This document shows, piece after piece, positions 58,747 through 64,000 of a DNA stretch of 64,000 nucleotides. The number at the start of each line of letters is the position of its first letter. The stretch's first letter is position 1. The translations under genes and the position numbers were made by a program. Source of the DNA: DASXRA01 sp036502575 (GTDB lineage Bacteria > Actinomycetota > Actinomycetes > Mycobacteriales > Jatrophihabitantaceae); NCBI GenBank assembly GCA_036502575.1, contig DASXYL010000001.1, forward strand, positions 1 to 64,000, read 5' to 3'. The notes below the pieces were generated by a model that made no database searches, was not told the DNA's origin, and saw only the letters and a list, made by a program, of their open reading frames with translations.

Positions 58747-58956
58747 TCACGAGCGTCGCCGCAGCCCGGCCGACGATCAGGATGTACAGCCAGGCGGTAC
58801 AAGCGGTAGCGCCGGCCGTCGTGGCTGGATCCGACTCCTTGCCAGTCGGTCGCCGTAGCGCCGATGACATGGACCGTTAACGCGACGGTGACCGATGCGG
58901 CCGATCTGGTGGCTAACGTCTTGTTTACGGGGGCTGCCGCTAGCGGGGAGTGCGCG

Positions 58957-60555
58957 ATGGATTCTGTTGGTCTCAGCCGGCGAAGGTTCCTGCAGGCGGT
59001 CGGAGTCAGCGGCGGCGCCGGCACGTTGTTCGCCACGATGGGGGCACTGGGCCTGACGCCCACCGCCGAGGCCGCGACGCCGGCCACGCCGTTCGCGCCG
59101 CCCCGTCCGTCCGACTTTCACCTCACCGGGCGCACCGCCAAGAGTGTCGTGATCCTGGGTGGCGGCATCGCCGGGTTGGCGTCCGCCTACGAACTCAGCA
59201 AGGCCGGCTACCACTGCACGATCCTCGAAGCGCGTGGACGAACGGGCGGGCGCAACTTCACCGTACGGGGCGGTACGGAGCAGACCGACCTGAACGGAAA
59301 CACGCAGCGGGCGGGGTTCTCCGACGGCATCTACCTGAACGCCGGCCCGGCCCGGTTGGCTCAGTGGATGGTGACGCTGGACTACTGCCGCGAGCTGGGC
59401 GTCCCGATCGAGGTCTTCACCAACCAGAACGCCGACGCGTACATCTACAACGAGAACTCCGGGGCGACGCCCGTGCGATACCGCACGGCGAAGGCCGACG
59501 TGTATGGGTACGTGTCCGAGCTGCTCGCCAAGGCCACCGACCAGGGCGCGCTCGACTCGACGCTGACCGCCGACGACAAGAGCCGGCTGCTGAGCTTCTT
59601 GCAGGGGTGGGGCGCCACCGGCGCGAAGGCCGACGGCTTCGCCTACACGGGCGGTTCGAACCGCGGCTACGCCAGCTACCCCACGGCTTGGGACGACTCG
59701 GGCACGCCGCTGCCCGGGCCCGCGTCCCTGTCGGACGTGTTTGCCAGCCAGGTCGGGCGCTACTTCAGCTTCGAGTTCGTGTTCGACCAGGCGATGCTGA
59801 TGTTCCAGCCGGTGGGCGGGATGGACCAGATCCCGCAGGCGCTCACCCGGGCGATCGGCCGGGAGAACGTCCAGCTCGGCGCGGTCGTCACGTCCATCAC
59901 CGACACGTCGTCCGGCGCGGAGGTTACCTACACCGACGCGCACGGCCGGGCGCGGGCGATCACCGCGGACTACTGCATCGCCGCCATGCCTCCGCACCTG
60001 CTCGCGAAGATTCCGCACAACCTCGGCCCGGACGTCCAAACGGCGTTGGGCAAGTACACCGGCGCCGCCGTCGGCAAGATCGGCCTGGAGTACAAGAGCC
60101 GGTGGTGGGAGACCGACCACCGCATCTACGGCGGCATCACCGAGACCGACATGGATCTCGCCCATATCTGGTACCCGTCGCACGGATATCACGGTGATCG
60201 CGGGCTGGTCGTCGGCTACTACAACACCGGCGCGAACGCCACCAAGTACGGAGCGCTCAGCCCGGCTGATCGCGCGGCGCGGGCGGTCGCCCAGGGCGTC
60301 AAGATCCACGGCGAGAAGTACCGCAGCGAGCTGGCCCATTCGTTCTCGATGGCCTGGCACCTCACCCCGCACCTCGAGGGCGGATGGACCAGTCCGCCCT
60401 ACGGCACGCCGGCCTACGACCTGCTGCAACAGCCGGCCGGACACGTCTACTTCGCCGGCGACTGGCTCAGCGAGATGGTCGCCTGGCAGCACGGCGCGTT
60501 CTGGTCGGCCCGCAATACGGTGACCTCGCTGCACAGCCGCGTCATGTCGCACTGA
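58957..60555 (+). CDS. Tat-exported flavin amine oxidase
   Basis: 532 residues from ATG 58957 (GGGGAG seven bases upstream). Tat signal SRRRFLQAVGVSGGAGTLFATMG, then the FAD dinucleotide motif VVILGGGIAGLASAYELSKAGYHCTILEARGRTGGR, substrate region, and the FAD C-terminal motif GHVYFAGDWLSEMVAWQHGAFWSA. This fits the L-amino-acid oxidase/monoamine oxidase family, producing H2O2 outside the cytoplasm. Substrate unknown. Its 3' end overlaps the truncated protease gene on the other strand by 14 bases. Confidence 0.92.
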   Translation: MDSVGLSRRRFLQAVGVSGGAGTLFATMGALGLTPTAEAATPATPFAPPRPSDFHLTGRTAKSVVILGGGIAGLASAYELSKAGYHCTILEARGRTGGRNFTVRGGTEQTDLNGNTQRAGFSDGIYLNAGPARLAQWMVTLDYCRELGVPIEVFTNQNADAYIYNENSGATPVRYRTAKADVYGYVSELLAKATDQGALDSTLTADDKSRLLSFLQGWGATGAKADGFAYTGGSNRGYASYPTAWDDSGTPLPGPASLSDVFASQVGRYFSFEFVFDQAMLMFQPVGGMDQIPQALTRAIGRENVQLGAVVTSITDTSSGAEVTYTDAHGRARAITADYCIAAMPPHLLAKIPHNLGPDVQTALGKYTGAAVGKIGLEYKSRWWETDHRIYGGITETDMDLAHIWYPSHGYHGDRGLVVGYYNTGANATKYGALSPADRAARAVAQGVKIHGEKYRSELAHSFSMAWHLTPHLEGGWTSPPYGTPAYDLLQQPAGHVYFAGDWLSEMVAWQHGAFWSARNTVTSLHSRVMSH

Positions 60556-60835
60556 GGGCTGCGGCCGCGCCGGGTCGCACTAGGTTGTCTGCTCGATCCA
60601 CTCGAACAACGTGCCCGGCGGTGATGATCCACCGCGGCGAGATGAGGGCGGCCGAGCAGGCGCTGTTGTAGTGGCTGCCGTCCGGGCGGGGGATGTTCGT
60701 CATGGTCAGCTTGGTGGCGAACCGGTACTGGCCGGGCAGCGCGGGCGTGCCGTGCGCGATGGCCTCGGCCCGACTCGCCGACAGCATCGAGGCTGCGACG
60801 AGCGCTATGACTAAAGCTAGGGACCAGCGACGCAT
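60542..60835 (-). pseudogene. Truncated secreted trypsin-like protease gene
   Basis: 97 codons from ATG 60835. Signal peptide LALVIALVAASMLSASRAEA, mature start AIAHGTPALPGQYRFATKL and the first catalytic block ACSAALISPRWIITAGHVV with the His of the catalytic triad. After that the homology ends within a few residues and the frame runs out near the end of the neighbouring amine-oxidase gene. The Asp and Ser blocks are missing, so no protease can form. Confidence 0.8.
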
Positions 60836-60944
60836 TGATGCTCCTCTTTGACTGGACGGACCGCAGCAGCGTCGCAGCGTCCTTTCGGTCGGCGGAACGG
60901 CCGTTTGGGCGGTGGTCGCTGACCGAAAGGGCTGGGTTGGACGG

Positions 60945-61436
60945 TTACGGGCAGGTCTCAGCGAGCTTGACCACGCTGAACGTGATGAGCACGGTCGACC
61001 GTTCGACTCGTCGCCCGGCCGGCACGTTCTGGGCGCAGACCTTCCAGTCGCGGTCCAGAACTTGGTGGCGGCCTCGGCCGGTGGCATCCTTGGACGACGT
61101 GTAGAAGACGGGGTCGTGCGATACCCGCTGAACATCGTCCTGGGCGTCCTGCAGCACCTTGCCGACTTCGTTCGGCATCGTGAACGTCGCGCCGCTTTCA
61201 GCGCTGGTAGTCGGTGGCGTCTTCGTTGCCGGCGCCGGTGCCGTGCTGGACGCCGGGGTGCTTGGCGCCTGACTGCTGGTCTGCGGGGCGCTCGCCGACG
61301 GCTGGCCCGACGGTTGGGTCGGCGGCACGCTCGAGCTCGTCGTGCCGCTCTCTCGGCCCGCGCCCGACGCGCACCCGGCGAGCACGCCCAAGCTGAGCGT
61401 CAGGCCACCGAAGACTCGCAGACATCTGGACACCAC
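60945..61436 (-). CDS. Lipoprotein with PASTA-like C-terminal domain
   Basis: 163 residues from GTG 61436 (GTG 61433 also possible). Signal with lipobox LGVLAGC, a long Pro/Ser/Thr linker, then a PASTA-like domain: TMPNEVGKVLQDAQDDVQRV, KVCAQNVPAGRRVERST and VLITFSVVKLAETCP, with two Cys that may form a disulfide. PASTA domains bind peptidoglycan fragments or beta-lactams in serine kinases and PBPs; here it is alone on a lipoprotein. Surface attached. Confidence 0.82.
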   Translation of the reverse strand: MVSRCLRVFGGLTLSLGVLAGCASGAGRESGTTSSSVPPTQPSGQPSASAPQTSSQAPSTPASSTAPAPATKTPPTTSAESGATFTMPNEVGKVLQDAQDDVQRVSHDPVFYTSSKDATGRGRHQVLDRDWKVCAQNVPAGRRVERSTVLITFSVVKLAETCP

Positions 61437-61532
61437 GTGATCAGCCTGACACGCAATGTCGCCGAACGTCGAGGCATCCGCGCCCTGCGATCGGTGCTGT
61501 GTGTCCGGCAAGGGCCACGCGGCAGATCACAT

Positions 61533-61592
61533 GATCAACTCGTCTTCTGCTGCGCGAGACCGCGCGAGACCGCGGCAAAACACGAGTTGATC
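61533..61592. repeat. Inverted repeat enclosing tandem 10-mers
   Basis: GATCAACTCGT (61533-61543) pairs with ACGAGTTGATC (61582-61592); the 38-base interior contains the word GCGCGAGACC twice in tandem. Located in the 250-base gap between two minus-strand secreted-protein genes. Confidence 0.6.
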
Positions 61593-61687
61593 GAGCTGGT
61601 CACGTAATTCGGCGTGCTGGGCCCTGAACGGGCGCAAGAGCTGTTGATCATGCAGTGGTCGGACGGCGACGACGACCGTGTTTCTGC

Positions 61688-62623
61688 TCAGCGAGAGCCG
61701 GGGACGAGGACGCTGCGGGCTTCGCGGACGAGGATGGCGGCGTTCGTGGTGGGGCCAGGGATGGTGCCCGGGATTGCGGTGACCGCACCGGCGCCGACCC
61801 GGAAGGTGGCCCGCCAGGTGACGGTGGCGGTGACCGTCATGTCGCCGGTCGTCGCATACGTGTGGCCGTAGTAGTCGGGACATTGCTTGTCCTTGCACGG
61901 GTCGCCGTGCGCGTCGTAGGCCTTGCCGGGCCCGTTGCTGGTATCGGACTTCTCATCGCCGAAGTTCCAGTCGACGTGGTCGATCTTGATGTCGATGCTG
62001 ACCTGTTGTCCAAGGATCGCCACGGTGGGCAGGTTCCGCGCTGCTGCCGTGTCGACCCACATGATCGTTTGAATGTTGACCAGCGTGTTCTCGTGCGGCG
62101 CCAACCCGATCGCCGCAGGCGGGATCATGCGGCTGGCCTGTTCCCACACCATCTGCGGCGTCACCTGCGGCGGCCCGGCAACCGCCCGACACTCCGCGCC
62201 CGTGAGCGACCAGGTGCCATCGGCCTGCTTGACGACACGGACGAAGTTGCGGTGCGGCTTGCCTGTCGCCTGTGCAGTCTGATCGCAGCCAGCCTTGCCG
62301 GTGCTACAGCCCTGCGCGTCCAACGCCGCTGCCCGGTCGCCGAGAGCTTGCAGTCGTCCTCCGATGTCGGCGCCGCATCCCACGAGCCGCACGGATCCTG
62401 CCGGCTCGACGATGGCTCCAGCGCCGTGGCCGCCGGTCTTCGACGGCTTCGACCCGTGCCGGGCTGCCCCGCCGATCTCGACGCGGTTCGGCCGGTTACA
62501 CCCTTCAAATCCTTGGTGCTTAGTGCAAGCCGGGGTACTCGGCACTGTCGGCTCAGCATCCGCCGCCTGCGCTGCCATCGTGAAGGCGGCCGCCATGACA
62601 ACGGCGACGACAGCGCACCTCAT
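61688..62623 (-). CDS. Secreted protein with PKD-like domain
   Basis: 311 residues. AAGGAGG precedes ATG 62623. Signal peptide VVAVVMAAAFTMAAQAADA; a Cys-containing N-terminal part (CTKHQGFEGCNRP, GCSTGKAGCDQT); then VNIQTIMWVDTAAARNLPTVAI, IDHVDWNFGDEKSDTSNGPGKA, CPDYYGHTYATTGDMTVTATVTW and TNAAILVREARSVLVP. DWNFGDE...HTY is a PKD-like beta-sandwich core, seen in many actinobacterial secreted proteins of unknown role. ATG overlaps the stop of the lipoprotein gene before it (ATGA), so the two are coupled. Confidence 0.88.
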   Translation of the reverse strand: MRCAVVAVVMAAAFTMAAQAADAEPTVPSTPACTKHQGFEGCNRPNRVEIGGAARHGSKPSKTGGHGAGAIVEPAGSVRLVGCGADIGGRLQALGDRAAALDAQGCSTGKAGCDQTAQATGKPHRNFVRVVKQADGTWSLTGAECRAVAGPPQVTPQMVWEQASRMIPPAAIGLAPHENTLVNIQTIMWVDTAAARNLPTVAILGQQVSIDIKIDHVDWNFGDEKSDTSNGPGKAYDAHGDPCKDKQCPDYYGHTYATTGDMTVTATVTWRATFRVGAGAVTAIPGTIPGPTTNAAILVREARSVLVPGSR

Positions 62624-63282
62624 TTCGAGACCGCCTCCTTCCAGTCCACGACAGTCCACCTAGCGCCGGTCCACCGGAGCCAGATCCGATATGTGATTTG
62701 TGGAATGGCGGGCGCACGGCTCTGGACGTGCCCTGCGCGATCAAGAGTCTCTAACGCACCGACGGTGACCGTCACGTCGTCGAGGGAAGTGGCGTTAGCG
62801 TGATGATCGGGCTGTTGCAGTGTCGACTCAAGGAACCCGACGCGACCGCCGCGGAAATGCCATCCTTCCGCCCGGGTGTCATCGAAATTGCCCTTTACGA
62901 ATCGGGCGCAGTCTGTGCACGACGCGGCAAACGCTGCCTTGGCGAGTGACGAATCGGTCGTGGCGTAGCCCCAATCGAGGGTCTGCATCCAATACCGGGC
63001 GTAGGCGTCTGCGCCTGCGGGCAGGTTTCGGTTCAGCGAGGCCGGGAAGGTAGGGGGTTTTTCGCCGGGGCGGACGTTGGGGCCGGTCGATATGGGTGGT
63101 GTCGCGGTCGGGGCCGACGACGTCGAGTGGGTCGATGTGGGCGGCTTGTAGGTGCTGGTGGGCGGCGTGAAGGTGGGGTCGGCGTCGTCACTACTGCTGG
63201 TGCACCCCGTGACGATCACGGCGAGCGCAGCCAGCAACGACGCGGCGGCGCCTCGCCGCAAAGGCCCGAATTGGGTGACCAC
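62620..63282 (-). CDS. DUF6318-type lipoprotein
   Basis: 220 residues. Lipobox region LAVIVTGC, Thr/Pro-rich linker, then the DUF6318 core: ADAYARYWMQTLDWGYATTD, ASCTDCARFVKG and WLRWTGARWTVVDWKEA. The CxxC pair is a constant feature of the family. It is always found with a PKD-like secreted partner in actinobacteria, as here, which suggests a surface complex of unknown function. GTG start at 63282. The 295 bases between it and the next gene hold the divergent promoters only. Confidence 0.88.
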   Translation of the reverse strand: MVTQFGPLRRGAAASLLAALAVIVTGCTSSSDDADPTFTPPTSTYKPPTSTHSTSSAPTATPPISTGPNVRPGEKPPTFPASLNRNLPAGADAYARYWMQTLDWGYATTDSSLAKAAFAASCTDCARFVKGNFDDTRAEGWHFRGGRVGFLESTLQQPDHHANATSLDDVTVTVGALETLDRAGHVQSRAPAIPQITYRIWLRWTGARWTVVDWKEAVSK

Positions 63283-63577
63283 GAGCAGAGCGTACTTGAG
63301 CTCCGAGCGTTACCACGAGGCCGAAAACGCCGCTGTGGATAACTACCGGATCGGCCGGCAACCCCCGGAACGACACCCCGGAACGACGGGGCCACGGCCT
63401 CCCGAACGGACGTTCGAGGACGGTCCGCACGGAACGGTGACCTCACCCGCGCGGTGAAATCGACGGAAAGCGCACCGCGTGTCATTCAAACCAGGTGTAG
63501 TTACTCTCTTACTGTCCGTCCCGACCGCGCATCGAAGCGTACGGATACCAATGACCGGCCGGGTCGCGGAGGCGCCG

Positions 63578-64000
63578 ATGTCCAATCCGACACGCACAGT
63601 GCTGGTTGGCGCTGTCGGACTGGCGACCGCCCTGATAGCTGTTACAGCGTGCACCACGAGCAGTGACAAGCGCGCTCCTCCGGACGGTTCGGGCCGTGGA
63701 GCTTGGCCGAGTGGTACGGCCGAGCACGTGTACCGGCCGTCGACGGACCCCCTCCCGCCGACGTCCGGATCGCCGGCGCCGCCCCCGGCGAACCTCGCCG
63801 AACCCCGGCGGGTTGCCATCGCGGCGGCGAGCGCTGTGTGCAATTTCGACTGGCGAGAGAAGCTCGCCGATCGCGTGTCCGCCGTACGCCGCTATGCCAC
63901 ACCTGCGTACGCCGAGGCGCTCCATCCGTCGGCCGGCGACGTCGCGAACTGGCAGCGCACCCAGCAGGATCGTGAGTCCGGCACCTGCGAAGGGGCGACG
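63578..64000 (+). CDS. Lipoprotein of unknown function, cut by window end
   Basis: 141 codons visible from ATG 63578, with GGAGG six bases upstream (ATG 63551 in frame is an alternative). Lipoprotein signal LATALIAVTAC, Pro/Ser linker, then AIAAASAVCNFDWREKLADRVSAVRRYATPAYAEAL and ANWQRTQQDRESGTCEGAT. It resembles a VirB8/TIM44-like or conjugation-accessory lipoprotein in outline, but the evidence is too thin to say. Continues past the window. Confidence 0.75.
   Translation, partial: MSNPTRTVLVGAVGLATALIAVTACTTSSDKRAPPDGSGRGAWPSGTAEHVYRPSTDPLPPTSGSPAPPPANLAEPRRVAIAAASAVCNFDWREKLADRVSAVRRYATPAYAEALHPSAGDVANWQRTQQDRESGTCEGAT

Overview
The window is high-GC DNA with actinobacterial gene order and gene content. 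It has a split Tad/Flp pilus locus, a BldG-type anti-anti-sigma factor, hppA, topA, an MFS-thymidylate kinase fusion, holB and ricT in roughly the order known from Streptomyces and related actinomycetes. It also has an IdeR/DtxR-type iron box, a LAL-type LuxR regulator, frequent GTG starts and many 4-base ATGA/GTGA overlaps. I cannot name the genus. A Frankiales-, Nakamurellales- or Jatrophihabitans-like actinomycete is a reasonable guess from gene order alone.

Layout. 0-8.2 kb: acetyl-CoA synthetase (cut by the window edge), two conserved or unknown proteins, an HAD-IB phosphatase, then the ssd-tadA-tadB-tadC operon. 8.3-13.2 kb: an iron-boxed siderophore uptake operon (two FecCD permeases, ATPase, binding protein, siderophore-interacting flavoprotein). 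13.2-17 kb: an Erm-like rRNA methylase, a two-component system and a secreted protein that appears to share its operator, then a decayed HNH endonuclease gene. 17-22.7 kb: a lipoprotein plus APC permease pair, a Kup potassium transporter, and an operon of DGPF/YCII protein, ECF sigma-SnoaL fusion and AhpD-like protein. 22.9-25.8 kb: a decayed second copy of the flp pilin gene, a Phd/Doc-type toxin-antitoxin pair, RidA, then the intact flp-tadE-tadE-like genes and bldG. 26-36.4 kb: hppA, topA, and a TetR-controlled heterodimeric ABC exporter. 36.5-41.2 kb: MerR, MarR, methyltransferase, cyclase and glyoxalase genes separated by long palindromes. 41.3-49.9 kb: MFS-Tmk, holB, a LAL regulator with a 50-residue basic protein that seems to share its operator, ricT and a phosphodiesterase. 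50-53 kb: a tRNA-Thr(CGT), an integrase remnant, a Fic AMP-transferase and a truncated oxidoreductase, which look like a decayed integrated element. 53-64 kb: membrane glycosyltransferase, glycerophosphodiesterase, DivIVA-like coiled coil, flavin amine oxidase, several decayed secreted-enzyme genes and a group of lipoproteins.

How parts work together. The Tad genes are now separated by about 16 kb of unrelated genes. The upstream regions of ssd, of intact flp and of the dead flp copy still carry the same element, with two TCCACAG cores 19 bp apart, each about 58-59 bp from the start codon. This suggests the split halves are still co-regulated. The two-component regulator gene and the adjacent secreted-protein gene share an 11-bp-period direct repeat. 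The LAL regulator gene and the 50-residue protein gene share a 22-bp-period repeat. Several genes (carboxypeptidase, HNH endonuclease, integrase, trypsin-like protease, carotenoid oxygenase, ferredoxin, flavin reductase domain) have lost their catalytic part, so the intergenic and accessory parts of this window are undergoing unusual decay. Convergent gene ends carry long perfect palindromes, three of which share the word GGTTTTGGTCA.
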